Shown here: positions 47,638-60,312 of the stretch, in pieces
Numbering within the stretch: the first letter of the stretch is position 1
How the letters are laid out: every line of letters starts with the position of its first letter
Assembly: GCF_021462225.1 (NCBI RefSeq)
Contig: NC_061794.1
Coordinates: 19,671,784-19,735,783, forward strand
Reading direction: 5' to 3'
Source: Girardinichthys multiradiatus
Lineage: Eukaryota > Chordata > Actinopteri > Cyprinodontiformes > Goodeidae
DNA length: 64,000 nt
Made by a program: the position numbers and the translations under genes
Notes under the pieces: generated by a model
The model's database searches: none
What the model saw: only the letters and a program-made list of their open reading frames with translations
What the model was told of the DNA's origin: nothing

Positions 47638-48612
47638 ACATGTGGGTATATTTATGTGTGTATGTTTGGTAGAGAAACTTGGCAATGGCTCACTTTTTTT
47701 CTGCCCATTTATGCCTCCAGCACAGAACGCTTCCCCCTCAAATTTTCCCCATTTTCTCTGCTCAGATTTCCATGAGGCTTGCTTCATCTTTCTGTCCTCT
47801 TTCTCATGTTTCTGTGCCCTGCTTGAAACAACATTCTCAACTGATTGAATGGATTACACTCTGGCTCTATTTCACCCGCCATGTCGGCAAGAGAGATAAC
47901 AGAGCAGAATAATCAGCGACAGAATCTGATGACAAAAATCGCTGTTTTTTTGTATGTTATGTAATATCATCTTCTGGTAGTGTGGTCTCACCAACAAACC
48001 TGAGGCTCTCTTGAGTTGAAAGGAAAATCCTCATGCCTGCTGCTTTGAAGGCTCTGCTTGTTTTTTGGTTTTGGTCACAGCCAACACAAAGCCTCCTCGC
48101 AGAAACAGTGAGACGTAAGTACAAAGATCCCTGCGCAAAGCCTAAGAGTGAATAAACCGAGTTATGTGAACTGCGTGCATTTGAAAAGGCTCTTCATAGA
48201 GAGTGGGTGGTCTGAGCGTGTGCCTCTTCAAAATCTCTGAGGTACAAATACTGCTTCTGCTTTTTTACTGTCAAAGTTTGGATCTAGGACAGGCATCAAG
48301 AGGCATAAATATCTTTGCCTGAGCTTGTTTTAAAAAGAGACGTTCATTTGTTTGTTACCGTTAATCCCTAGATATAGATCTATAAGTTAAACATTAAACC
48401 TCTATGACAGTTCTATTCAGTGGTGCAGCCTTGTTTTTCTGCAAAAACACAAAAACATCCTCACCATTTTATCTCTAAAACAAGTTAAAGTGCGTATACT
48501 TTATCTTTACATTTTAGAAACCCACTTTTTTTTTTAATATGACACATAAATAAAAGATTATGTTTTTTTTCATTGTTTTTCAAAACTATATAAATAATGT
48601 GAAAACACACTC
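47636..48612. other. Non-coding stretch, nothing firm
   Basis: No gene is assigned. A possible 34-nt exon-like segment at 48081-48114 is discussed among the rejected items. Confidence 0.4.
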
Positions 48613-48845
48613 TTCTCCCACAGTCCAAAAACATGACTATTAGGTTAATTGGTTTCTCTAAGTTGCCCTTAGGTGTGAATGAGTGTGTGTGCGGTTGTTT
48701 GTCACGAGTGTGTTTGTGTTGCCCTGCGATGGACTTGCGATCTGTCCAGGGTGTACCCCCCATCCTGTCCATAGACTGCTGGAGGTAGGCACCAGCTTCC
48801 CTGTGACCCACTATGGAAGAAGTGGTAGGAAATGACTGACTGACC
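48613..48845 (+). repeat. SINE-like fish repeat, forward orientation
   Basis: Reads CCCACAGTCCAAAAACATGA, TTGCCCTTAGGTGTGAATGA, CTGTCCAGGGTGTACCCCCC and CTGCTGGAGGTAGGCACCAG. The 3' end is a short tandem tail (GACTGACTGACC). It is the same family as the copies at 37940 (reverse) and 59587 (forward). The tRNA-like head is absent here. Confidence 0.65.
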
Positions 48846-51371
48846 TTTAAAAAAGAACCTTTTGAGTTACACCCATTAAAACAGAAAGCACTTCCATGTA
48901 TGAATGATGACGTAGTGTATGCAACATCCTCTGCTTATTTGCAACACAGGAATATTTGCTACAAAACTCATCTATCTAGGAAATGTGACTGAGCTTCATC
49001 AACGTAAAGTGGAAACACTTTTGGCCCTAAGATTAGGATACATTTGGAATCTTGAATTTAAGGGAAGGAGCTAACCAAATCTGAGGGAAAAGGACTCAAC
49101 CCAGTTCATGCTACAGATGAGATAGATCCAGCATACAGGAAGCCAACGGCCAGATCAAGTTAATCAACGCTGTTTTTTTGTAAGCGTAAATTATTGACAT
49201 GCTTTATTTTACAGACGTCTTCATTTTCTGTTTCCTCTGCCTTGATAATTACCTCCAGCTACGATAATGTTTTTATCCATGTCTGAGCAAAATAAACATA
49301 AGTATTTGCAGGTGCTGTCTATTTGCATATCAGTATTTTAGCTTTCCCTCCATTCACCACATGCATAGCATTAGCTTGAAGAAACAATTACGGGTTTCAA
49401 ATGTGTTGTTGTGAGAAATCTAACTGTAGGTACAGTTAAAGAGTTTGATTGGCATGATAGACTATGTCCTCAGAAGAACATTTTGACAACTAGAGTACTG
49501 TAATGCAGTCAAACCCTCACAAGTAAACCATCGTACTGATTTTGTTAACTGCATAATCATTGCATAGGTCACTAAAATGAGGTAGGCTTTTCTGGTAACA
49601 TCTTGAAAGATGCCTGTGCACATAAGGGTAACGATATTGATCAAAACTGCAGGTGAAATAACATCTGTCTAGTTACTGTTAGACTTTCGAATGACAGTTT
49701 TGCTACAAAGGATTCATTACTAGTGAGGTGAATACAGGCAGACTGGGTTTAAAACAAAGTTCTTTTCAATCACTTCTTAGTGTGCCAGTTTGCTAAGTCT
49801 TCAAGCTTACTGTGTTCCTTAACCTTACCGTAAAATCTGGGACGTAAAGTTTTGTTTTATGAACTTGTATTTGAGCTGGAGACTATGCTGTTCTAACTTT
49901 TGTCTAAGGTGGATATTGTGGTCTGCATTGATGCCTGAGTTTAGCATTTCAAATTTAATATCATCACAGGCAGCTTTCGCCTGTCTTATGCTTGCTGTGT
50001 TTCTTTTACTTTCACATTTTTGCTATTATGCTTAAATGCTGACTTGAAAACGGTTAGCTAAATGTCTCAACACAGCTGAAAGCAAAAGTGTTAAAAATGA
50101 AAATATGTCCTTTAAATTTTGCAACATAAACCATTCACCTTCTGTTTTATGAAGGTTTAGGTATGTGATTCTATTTATAAATGTGTATATGGGCCAAGAC
50201 TGATTAACACCTGACAAGACAGTTTTCTTTCACAGCTAACTGATTTAGCAGCGAGCTTGAAAGCTGCTGCCAAAAAACATCAACAAGAGGGAATATTCCG
50301 TTAGGGTAAAGGTCGAAGTTTAAACTGATTGGTTGGTTTCATCACAATTTAATTTGGCTAAATTATTAAAGTATTAAAACGTCAAGATATGTGTAGATGG
50401 AGTTAAATTCGTCTCAAAAACATTAACAAGATTTGTATGCATACAATATTATCAACAATTGTTTGTTTTTTTGTTTTTTTATTTAATATCTCTCAGAAAA
50501 TCAAGTAACAATTAAACAAAATGCATTTACACAGTTTGGAATAAAACCTACATTATTTTATGCCATCCATCACAACCTTCTAATTACTTATTTTGGGGTT
50601 TGTCTGTGACCAGCCAGTTATTCAGGAAGAAAATGTTTTTTTATGTGAATTTTAACTATACATGTGTCAAGACATTCATTTTGCACTATTTTTCACTATT
50701 AACCATGTGCTATTTGATGCCAAACATTAACTAACAAAATAATAATGTGTAAGTGTGAACATAAAACAATTTGTGTTGTGTCCATCTAGTAATTACAATA
50801 TAATGCATGAGAACAAGACATTTCCTCTTGTGTTATCCACATATAGGAGGGAATATGGATATAGTCATGAAGCCAAAGAGAATTAGTTGGAAATGTAATA
50901 TTTTTAATACACACAAAACAACTCTGAGTTAATCAGTCATTAAAATGTCATGAGATAGATTTTTACCTTTTCGTTGATGTGCAGGTGTACTTCTTAATAT
51001 TATTTTTTGTTTGTTTTTGTAACGATAATATCTATTTCTGTCAACCAATTTTACACTCTGCTCCCAAGCTTCACTCCACTTCACCTTTGAAGACTGAATG
51101 TGTTAAAAGGTAAAGGAACTGGCAGATATCTTACCAGCAGTAAAGACCTCTTTTAGGTCAATGAAACAGAGGTTAGTTTAAGAGCTAATGTCCAACAATC
51201 AGTGAATCCTTTTGATGTCAAAATAACAAAAATGTCACAGCAGCTCATGAATGCTTTCATAAACACTTACACCATCGTCTCATTAGCATTGGATTGCATT
51301 TTAATTTAGTGTGTGGTGGGTAATAATGGCTTTTCACGTGAAACGCTGACTGCAAAACAAAATGTGCATCT
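48846..51371. other. Non-coding stretch, nothing recognised
   Basis: About 2.5 kb of AT-rich DNA with no coding-like frame or recognised element. Confidence 0.45.
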
Positions 51372-52352
51372 TTACCCACTGAGCCACTCACATGGCAGCA
51401 ACTAAATGCATTTAGCAATCTAGACATGGTGAAGACAACCTGCTGAAGTTCAGACCGAGCATCAGAATAGAGCACAAAATTTAAGTGACTTGAACATGGC
51501 ATGGTTGTTGGTGGAGTGTTTTAGAAACCGTCAACCTAATGGGATTTTTTTAAACACAACCATTTCTTGAGTTTACATAAAATGGTCCCATTGAGAGAAT
51601 TGTGTTAACAAAAAATGCCTTGTTGAGGGCAAAAGTCAGAGGAGGATCATGATGATAGAAAGGGGACAAAAGCTCAATTAACCACTGTTACAACCAAGGT
51701 GGACAGAACGCCCAATACATAATATTTTAAAGAAAATGGCCAACAGCAGCAGAAGACCACGCTAGGTGCTACTCTTATCAGATAAGAGGTTTGTACAGGA
51801 TTACACAAATTAAACAATTACAAAATGGAAAAACCTCACCTGATCAGATGAGTCTCAATTTCATCTGTAACATTCAGGTCGGATTTGCCATAAAAATAAA
51901 AATAAAAGTGGATCAATCATGCCTTGTATCAATCTTTTAGGCCAGTGGGATTATTAAATTGATGTGAGGGATATTTCTTTGGTTTACTCTGGGCTCCTTA
52001 GGTACAAGTGGGCATTTTCAAAGATCACAACGTACCTGAATATTGTTGCCAACCATGTCCATCCTTTTATGGCTGCAGTGAACCCATCTTCTGATGGCTG
52101 CTTCCAGCAAGCTAATGCACCATGTCACAAAGATTTCATGAAAATGACAATGACTTCAAAGTTCTCCAATAGCATCTGCAGTTACCAGATTTTAATCCAT
52201 AGAGCACCTTTCAAGTGTGGTGCAACAAGGGAGTTATATCTGCAGCAATCTCTGTGATGCCATCATGTCAAAATGGACCAAATTCTTCTTGTTTCTCTTG
52301 TTAAATCTACTATATGTCACAAATAATTAAGACATTTCTGAGGGCTGAAGGA
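51372..52352 (+). mobile_element. Tc1/mariner relic (family C), transposase decayed
   Basis: The forward strand preserves a whole transposase gene in ruined form: GACTTGAACATGGCATGGTT (N-terminal part), then CAGCAGCAGAAGACCACGCT, then GATGAGTCTCAATTTCAT (first catalytic region DES), then an open stretch 51964-52257. That stretch reads YLNIVANHVHPFMAAVNPSS and DGCFQQANAPCHK. In Tc1 enzymes the NAPCH motif is preceded by the second catalytic aspartate; here that position is alanine. Many stops and frameshifts are present. Terminal repeats are not clear. Confidence 0.75.
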
Positions 52353-54520
52353 GGTGGTGCTAGCAAGATGTAATTTAATAGTAGATGTACTTTAGTCTGT
52401 AGCTTCCCACTGTAAATTGAAAATGTGTGCTAGTTTACCTTCCAAAATATAAACTTTTATATAATTTAACTGTATGTCTTGCATCAGGTTTTAAGGGAAG
52501 TAAAATATAGAAAGGGGAAGTGATATAATTTTACATAGTATATATTTTCTCAACATTTTAAACTACCAATGAGAGATTAACAGCCATGGGCTCATGTACG
52601 GCACTGGCCTGTTCCCTAAAAAGGAAAATAGTTGAAGCTCAGAAAGCATAAAAAAGTAAAGCTAATTATATCTTGTTAAAGTCTTGAAAATCAAGCTGCC
52701 CTGCAGGAGAAAGGTTTAGCAGATATTTGATCTGTATTGCACTCACAAGCAGGCATCAGAGGAAACCTTAACTGCTTCATCACATCAAAACATGACATCA
52801 AGAAAATGCAAACAGCCTACTTAAGAACTCCAATGCACGTTGGAAACAAATAAACAGGAAAGTAAACCTACAGAGTACAGTATGCCGTGGATAAGAATGG
52901 ATGGTCGAATAGTCAGGGGAATGTCACATTGTCTCCTGTCTTGCCATAAATTGCCATTTCTTGTATATTTTTTTAAAATCGAAGGATAAGCTAGCCATCT
53001 CAGATATATTTCATGGTTCTATGAGTTCCTCAGGTCAGTCAAATAATCATTAGCAAAATTAACAAGAAAGTAGGTCATGCTGTCAGTTTCAATTTTAGTG
53101 TCTGGCATTCAAAGGTTAGTAAGTCTTCATCAGCATAGATAGAGCATTTGCATATTGTTGCATTAGATTAAGTAATATTTTTATTGCGTAATTGCTTCAA
53201 TGCTTCAGTACCAGTTGACGTTGCTTTAGCAGCGGTGCACATATACAGTACATATGACGTTTCAGAGCTGCTATGCTCATAATGTGAACTTTCTTGACAT
53301 GTCAAAAAATCAGTGGCAGCCTGGCTTGGCTGGTGATCAAATCATGTATGTTACAGTGTTAAACGTATGGAAAGATTATTTATTTAGTGTTATTTATCTT
53401 CCTAAGCCAGTGAAACAGAAGGCAGACATGTAATAGAGTGACAGCAGTATAAGCAAAACTGATAATCTAACTAATAATCAATTGTAATCAGTGAAGTAGA
53501 TTTATATAAAGCAATTTTACATAATGCAAGAGTTGGGTTTTTACACAGAAGAAGTAATCAGTCATCATTAAAGTCTATTAATTTGCAGATCAATACTAAT
53601 AATTACAATACAGTCCAGAACAATTCTATCAAAGACATTCATGTTTGTTTTTTGTTGTTTTTTTAATAGACTATTAACTCCTTGGCTGACAATACTGAAG
53701 TTATATTGTTATAAAAGCACCTTCGGCTCCCTTAGTGATCACATAAAGGCCGCAAACTATGGCAAATCATAAAGTCACAATCATCTGCACCAACCGGCTT
53801 CCCACCAGAGTGAAAACTTAGCATTAATGAACAGATATTAAGGGTTTAATCACTGGCTGAAAAAGGACTTTAATATTTGAAGCATAATTTTCCAGTGCTC
53901 TAAATAACACCAGGGAAAAGAGATACATTTTCATTTTAGGTGGGTGACATCAGGACAAAACATCATTACATTTGTATGATGAGATAATGGAGAACGCTTT
54001 GCTAATTTTGTCTGTTTGTGAAACTGCTAAATGTGCACACAACAAACATAGGTTAGCTGCAGGAAATGAATTGTGTCAATGAAATTCCAACATTGTCATT
54101 TATAAATTGTCTTTAATATAGTGTCCTTTACCTTATAGATGAAAAGTACTGACTAGGTTAAGAGTGTACTGCTTCATCACTTTTTTGAGGGTTCAGCCAG
54201 CTTTGTATGGCTTTTCAGCCTGCTGTGCTGTGCCATCCTAACACCTCAGCTAGACTGAGATATCTCCCTCAGACAGTAAGACCTCTAAGATAATTATAGT
54301 GGAAGGTGTTGAGTTTCTACACATCCACAGAAAGAAACGTCTATTAATCTTAACTGTTGGACAGCATTTGTTGGAAGATTTCTACTGACAGATTATATAT
54401 TAATTAATTCAGACAATATTTGATAGGAACCTAATTAATATAATACTGTTTTGTCACAGAGCTAAGCACAGATTAATGTTGTATGTGCAGTTTCTCTCTC
54501 TCACCTCTTCATTCAGGGTA
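52353..54520. other. Non-coding stretch, nothing recognised
   Basis: About 2.2 kb of AT-rich DNA with no coding-like frame or recognised element. Confidence 0.45.
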
Positions 54521-54563
54521 TGACAGTCAGGTGCACTCACACAGCTGAGGATCATCTGGGCTA

Positions 54564-54885
54564 ATCAAGGAAGAGCTTTTAAGCAGCAGGAACCCTGAAG
54601 GAGGCATCAGATTGTTAACTTACCTGAGTGGTAATCAGACCGGCAGACTATCTCTGTTTCTATTGTTTTCTCTAACCGTATCTCTTATCTGAGTTTTTCT
54701 GCTCCTCTCTCCCAGAGTGGATCTACCCTAAAGTCACAGACCTAAATGTCCCGGGCCTAGGGTCCATGTCCGAGTTCTTGTTTGGGTTTGAAGTACTTCA
54801 CTGTGCTTACTCAACCGAGAGCCTCCTTCAGCTTCCTGGAACCTTTGTGGTAAGAAATGTACTTACCACTTCTCCTGTGAACCAG
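54564..54885 (+). repeat. Left LTR part of the second Gypsy element
   Basis: Shares ATCAAGGAAGAGC, then AAGCAGCAGGAACCCTGAAG and GAGTTCTTGTTTGG with 56293-56605. The LTR probably begins upstream near TGACAGTCAGG (54521). It stops abruptly at ACCAG, where polymerase sequence starts. Confidence 0.75.
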
Positions 54886-56290
54886 TTCCCTTCCCTTCCC
54901 TTGTTAGCCTCCACCTTTGTATCAGTTTATGGCGCCACCATATTCACCAAGCTAGATCTCCGCAGTGCACACCATCTGGTCCGTATTCAAGAGGAATGGA
55001 AGACGTTATTTAAATCACCTATTGGTCACTATGAGTACCTTGTCATGCCCTTTGGTCTCACCAACGCCCCTGCCATTCTTCAAGCTCTAGTGAACGACAT
55101 GCTTAGGGACTTTATAAACGCTTTTGTTTTTGTTTACCTGGACAACATTCTAATCTTTTCTCAGGACCTTATAACGCATAAAAGACACGTCAGAATGGTC
55201 CCTCAATGCCTCTTGGAAAACCGACTCTATGTCAAAGCTGAGAAATGTGATTTTCACCTAAACTCCATAACCTTTCTTGGCTTCATTTACGAGGGTGGAC
55301 AGGTGAAGGCAGATCCCAACAAGATTTGCGTCGTAATCGAGTGGCCTACTCTAACCACCAGGAAGCTGTCCCAGAAGTCTTAGTATTATGGTAAGCTCCA
55401 CCCTTGTGCATATTATTCTAAATGTTTCTTACCCCCAGAAAGGAACTCTGACATTGGGGATCAGAAACTTCTCGCCATCAAATTGGCCCTGGAAGAGTGG
55501 TCACACTGGCTGGAGGGCACTACCTTACACAGCAAAATCTGGACTGATCACAAGAACCTCTACTATCTCCAGTCAGCTATGCGCCTCAACTCCCATCAGT
55601 GCCGCTTCTCGCTGTTTTTCTCCTGATTCAGCTTAACTATCACTTCATTGGGGCCCTCTCCTGGGACCTGGAGGATCTAATTCGCAGAGCCCAACAACAA
55701 GAACTGGACCCAGGAGGGGGACCCCCAGGCCATCTCTACATACCATCCAACATCAGGTTGCAGGTAATCCATTGGGCAAACTCTTCCAACCTCTCAAGTC
55801 ATCTCGGGTCTCAGTCACAGCATTGCCTTCATCCATTGCTGTTTCTGGTGGCCTACCCTCAACAAGGATGTGGTGAGTTTGTGGCAGCCTGTTTCATTTG
55901 TGCTTGCAATAAAAACTCCCACAAACCCCCAACTGGTCTCCTACAAAACCTCTCTCCATTACCAATCCACCCTTGTCAAATGATCAAATGATCAGTGCAA
56001 ACATCTCAATCAGGAGATGGAAAACACACTTCAGTGTCTCTGCACCAACATCTCACTTCCTGGGGTCATTATCTTTTTCTGGGCAGAGTATGCATATAAT
56101 TCTCATGTTTCTGCAGCATCTGGTATGTCTCCCTTTGAATCTTCCCTTTGCTATCAACCTTCATTCCTCCCTTCGTCCTTCTCAGAGCCCATCCTGCCTT
56201 CAGTTCGTGCACATCTGTTTCGTTGCCGTAGATTGTTCCATCATCAGTCCCTCCTCTGTCCATCTCAAACTACTATCTCACCTCTGTGTT
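54886..56290 (+). pseudogene. Gypsy pol remnants (reverse transcriptase, RNase H, integrase ends)
   Basis: Reverse transcriptase: [33 protein letters not shown] and [12 protein letters not shown]. The catalytic YLDD is changed to YLDN. The frame stops at 55381-55383. RNase H text follows in other frames: [16 protein letters not shown] and [14 protein letters not shown]. Integrase zinc-region text (HCCFWWPTLNKDV) lies near 55840. The segment encoding the catalytic DDE core is deleted between about 55975 and 56010, because the text jumps to NQEMENTLQC, WAEYAYNSHVSAASG and SPFESSLCYQP, which belong after the core. Multiple stops and frameshifts and a dead active site make it non-functional. Confidence 0.82.
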
Positions 56291-56292
56291 AT

Positions 56293-56823
56293 ATCAAGGA
56301 AGAGCTCTTAAGCAGCAGGAACCCTGAAGGAGGCGTCAGACTGTTAACTTACCTGAGTGGTAATCAGACCTGCAGACTGGCTCTGTTTCTCTTGTTTTCT
56401 CTGACCGTGTCTCTTACCTGAGTTTGTGTGCTCCTCTCTCCCAGAGTGGATTTACCCTGACCTGAATTTCCCCGGCCTAGGGTCCATGTCCGAGTTCTTG
56501 TTTGGATTGGAAGTACTTCACTGTGCTTACTCAACTGAAAGTCTCCTTCAGCTTCCTGGAACCTGTATGCTAAGAAACGTTCTTACCACTTCTCCTGTGA
56601 ACCAGCCTGGTATCCTCCTGCCTGTCCACCCTCCAACTGTGCATATCGCCACCCGGACAAAAAACAAAGAGAACCTGAATCGTTCCACCCTCCTGAAAAC
56701 ACCATCTCTACTTAACAGTAAGAAGAATCCTACTTCATTTCATAATTTTACCTCTCCTCCTGTCAGCCATATTCACGTACCTCTCTCCCTCATTGAATCG
56801 ACCATCAGAAAAGCTCAAAATAA
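56293..56823 (+). repeat. Right LTR of the second Gypsy element
   Basis: Begins with the segment shared with 54564-54885 and runs past its end (CCTGGTATCCTCC onward), to about AGAAAAGCTCAAAATAAG. Its own left edge appears cut, because integrase-end sequence abuts ATCAAGGAAG. Confidence 0.6.
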
Positions 56824-56829
56824 GTAATT

Positions 56830-57340
56830 TCACAAGAGGTTTCTTCAAGTTATTCACAAAAGGCCACTTTAAATGTCAATTTGGTGGATGAAATTGTTCA
56901 GTTCCTTCATGCCATGCATCTTTAGTGCTTAGTAGAGCACACTTTTAATGTTATGACCTGCAGCAAACGTGATTCTTGGCAAAACACTCGCTTCTGACTG
57001 TATTCCTGATAATTCCTGATAGTCCAATTCTCATTGGCAAAGGCCTACATTTCATTATGCTTGTGTACTGCAACTTTTTTCAAAACTCACAAGAGATTTT
57101 CGGTGACATTCAGCTCAGGTAACTATAATGACCAATAAAGTATGTTTCAGGATTCCTTCTGAAACCATACCTTAGTGGACTGAAATATGCTTGAGATCAT
57201 TGTTCTGTTTGAACATCCAAAGATGCCCAAGCTACTGCTTCCTCATGTCATTTTCTCCTAGGATTTCCTGATGCTTGAATGAACCCCCTTACCCACGCCC
57301 CAACCCCACCTTCTTTAACTTTAAGCTTGCAAACCATTGC
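56830..57340 (-). mobile_element. Tc1/mariner relic (family D), reverse orientation
   Basis: Phrases such as GACATTCAGCTCAGGTAACT, TGCTTGAGATCATTGTTCTG and CAAGCTACTGCTTCCTCATG are the reverse strand of a decayed Tc1 transposase central region. These are the usual GGTCATTGTCxTGTTG-type text read opposite to coding. No frame or complete terminus is preserved. Confidence 0.55.
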
Positions 57341-59586
57341 TTCCAGCTGTATCTCTAGGAACATGCAGAGTATTTTAGATGTTATATCTCAAGTACACGA
57401 GATGCAACTAATGAAACCTGTTAATGGCTGCCTCAGCTCTGTCTACTACCACACTGAATTTTCAAAAGGCATCTCTTTTGAAGAATTTCATTCAGGGGAT
57501 TTATTCAAGTTTGAGACTGAAGCAATCATTTAAAGTAAGTGTTGTTGTGGAATTTTTATAAAATCCTTCTAAAATCTGTTTGATTTAACTATTTACATTG
57601 TTCCATCATTTCTTTATTATAAAGTTCTTAACAATTTTAAATTTTGTCAATACACATAATTTGTGGCAAATATTGTAAACATGTTCTGGTGCTACTGTGA
57701 AAATTATATATGGCAGTGATTGATACATATTTATAAAAAAAACATATTTGTGTCTATTTTCATTTAATAGTAAAAAAGAATATCTGAAATAAATAACTAA
57801 TACATGCAAAGAAGAAAAGAACTGAAAAGTTGACAGAAGTAACATCATCTGACATTTTTCCCTTAAAGGAAATATTTTCAGGTAATTAATTCCACAGGTG
57901 AAGTTCAAAGCTCCCCACTTAATGTTTCAGATATCACTGTTTGCTTTACTTCAAACACTTCACACTTGCCCTGTAATCCTGAATATGTGTGGATTTAAAA
58001 ACTAAGCCTTTATCACTCATCAGCCATCACTTGTCTCATAGAGGGAAGCTTGGCAGAGATGGATCATCTGGATTGGAGAGCAAAAATGCCTGAAGTGAGG
58101 ATTTGAAAGGAAAGTGAAGGACTAGGACTGACATGATTGGCAGAAGAATTGAGCCACTGCTGACGCATCATCCACCTGCTACTGAAGATAGATGCAGCTA
58201 AAACAGGAAACTCTTGCAATTTCAGTACCAAAAATTATGAAACACCATTAAGGCAGGTGGCGATGCTTGATGCTTGACTCTGAATTACTAATCAGACAGG
58301 TTGAAGGTCCTACGTTTTTCTTGAATGCAAAACTAATATAAAACATGCCGTTGCACCCTTTACTTTAAGACAATAACATTGGACATTGTATAAACATATG
58401 CCATTCTGTTTAACAGGTACATCAGCTGTTCAATTTTGACTTGTTAAAATTTCCAGACATACTGGCAATGACTAAAGCGCAGGGTGATTTGAGGAAAAAC
58501 AGTCTCAGAGGATGTGATTCCCTGCCTGTTAACATCTAGTCCAGGCGGTTTGTCGTCCGCTGCTGTGCACCACAGGCTGACAGAATAATCAGAAGAGACC
58601 AAGAGAACCACTGAGAGCCGACAAGTTGTTTTGTACACGAGTCGGCCGCTGACGTCAACAGAAATCAAGCCACTATGCTGCATTGCATTTTAATGGAGGG
58701 ACCCTCAGCAGAAACGTGGACTAGTGAGCAAGAAATTCACCCAACATATTTAAATTAAAGCCTGTACTTTAAATATTCACATGCACTGATTGACCTCTTT
58801 AATCAAGAAAATGAAAGCCACCGCATTTTATACTATTGGACGTTTTTCAAAATCCAAAGCTAAATAAGATTAAATCTATACATTGAATCAGCTTTCAGTC
58901 ACTTCAAAGCTGCATTCATACTAATAAATCTTACACAATGCTGTTTATCAGTTTTATTTTCCATACAGATCTGCAAAACGTCCCTAGCCCTTTAAGTACC
59001 CAACCAAATGTATGGTTCAGCAAATGCTATAACGGTGGTCTTACCATGAATCTCGGGCCATCTATATGCATAGTTGATTCATAATATCAAGGCCAGGGAA
59101 ATTTGTGTTTCCTGCTGTTATTTAAAAAGTTAGAGGAAATCAGTTTTTTCTGTTCTCAGTTTCCAGCTACAGCAAGTATTAAAATTGCAGTGAGTCTGTA
59201 ACAAGTTTAATCCTTCTTGCTCTCTTTAATGTCACTTCTTGCTATCATTACATCATTCTTGTTGTAAGACATTTCCAGCTTGCTGTTTTGTGTTTGTTCA
59301 GTTTCCATGTCTTTTCAGTCTATTGTATTCACATTCAGCCCTTTACTTTTCTGTTATTTTATTATTCTGTGAACTAGGTAAGAATTAGAATTCATATTTC
59401 TCAAACCTTTTTTCATAAACATTAATGTATTTAATTGGCATTTTATGGACCAACACAATGGGGTGCATAACTGATAAAAAAGAAATTAGTTATGTTTTTT
59501 TTTCATCTGAAAACTTTGGTGTGATTAGTAATATTGAGATGCTTGAGATGTCTTTTTATAAACCTCATTTAAACTTGAGGGCTGTT
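57341..59586. other. Non-coding stretch with one GC-richer block
   Basis: AT-rich apart from about 58460-58690, where a reverse-strand frame of 79 codons is open and a perfect TGACGTCA lies at 58650-58657. No donor site fits, so I do not call it an exon. Confidence 0.4.
58650..58657. promoter_or_regulatory. Perfect CRE-like palindrome TGACGTCA
   Basis: The octamer matches the CREB/ATF binding palindrome exactly, inside an otherwise unusual GC-richer block. Function is inference. Confidence 0.3.
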
Positions 59587-59892
59587 ACAGTGATGCAGTT
59601 GTTAGAACTTTTGCCTTGCACGAAGAAGGTCCTAGGTTTGAATCCAAGGTGGGGCCTTCCTGAATGGAGTTTGCACGATCTGGGAGATCGTGCATGTGTA
59701 AGATCTCTCCAGGTACTCCTCTTCCTCCCACTGTCCAAAAACACCATATTAGATTAATTGGTTTTATCAAAATTGACCTCAGAAGAGATTGTGTGTCTGT
59801 GAAACGTAGTTTGTCCTGTGTAGTTCTGTGTTGCTCTGTGAAGGACTGGCAGCCTGTCCAGGGTGTACCTGCCTCTCGCCCAATGACCCCTT
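59587..59892 (+). repeat. tRNA-derived SINE-like repeat with B box
   Basis: The head reads CAGTGATGCAGTTGTTAGAA (A-box-like), then GGTTTGAATCC at 59635-59645 (pol III B box). The body has CCCACTGTCCAAAAACACCA and CTGTCCAGGGTGTACCTGCC, shared with the copies at 37940 and 48613. It ends against a Tc1 relic. Confidence 0.65.
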
Positions 59893-60312
59893 CATGCTTT
59901 AAATTTCTCCACAACTTTATTTCTGGCCTGTCTGCTTTTCTCCTTGGTCTTCAGGGTGCTGTTTGTTCACTAATGCTCTCTAACAAACCTGAGGCTTCAA
60001 GGAATGGCTGGATTTATACTGAGATTAAATTACATACAGATGGACTTTATTGATTACTCCAGTGACTTGTCAAGTCAAGTCAAGTACAATTTATTTATAT
60101 AGCGCTTTTCAGCAACAAGGCACTCAAGCGCTGTGAAGGCAGTTGATTGCACATAATTTTTTTAAGGGGTATCAGAGTAAAGAGGGCATATCATACTTTT
60201 CCATTTTTTTATTTGTAAAAGATTTTGAAATTTGATCACACTACAAAATTATGCACTACTTTGTGTTGATCTATCAGGTAAACTCCCAAAAAATACATTA
60301 AAGTTGTACATT
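59893..60312 (-). mobile_element. Tc1/mariner relic (family A), reverse orientation, with nested repeat
   Basis: The text CTTGGTCTTCAGGGTGCTGT, TTTATACTGAGATTAAATTA and GGGGTATCAGAGTAAAGAGG, followed by CACTACTTTGTGTTGATCTA, is the 5' leader and left terminal repeat of the family A Tc1 read in reverse. A short repeat at about 60068-60134 interrupts it. Confidence 0.65.
60068..60134. repeat. Short fish repeat nested in the Tc1 relic
   Basis: GTCAAGTCAAGTCAAG is followed by TTTATTTATATAGCGCTTTT, a phrase of many fish interspersed repeats, also seen at 61018. Tc1 text continues on both sides. Confidence 0.55.

Larger units (their letters stand above)
54521..56823 (+). mobile_element. Second Ty3/Gypsy element, heavily deleted
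   Basis: A direct repeat pair (54564-54885 and 56293-56605, each ending TCTCCTGTGAACCAG) flanks Gypsy pol remnants, so the pair are LTR parts. The left copy is fused straight to reverse transcriptase sequence, with no gag, protease or leader. The right copy is fused to integrase-end sequence at its left edge and continues to about 56823. Outer boundaries are approximate, and no target duplication was found. Confidence 0.75.

Noticed and set aside
47494..47912. Several overlapping ORFs around the GT repeat
   Set aside because: They exist because the GT run is open in most frames (VC or HT repeats). No domain or splice context is present.
48081..48114. 34-nt exon-like segment: TTTTGGTTTTGGTCACAG acceptor and GTAAGTAC donor, forward strand
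   Set aside because: The splice signals are attractive, but the segment is too short to judge coding potential, and it lies on the strand opposite to the only convincing exon. Not called without RNA evidence.
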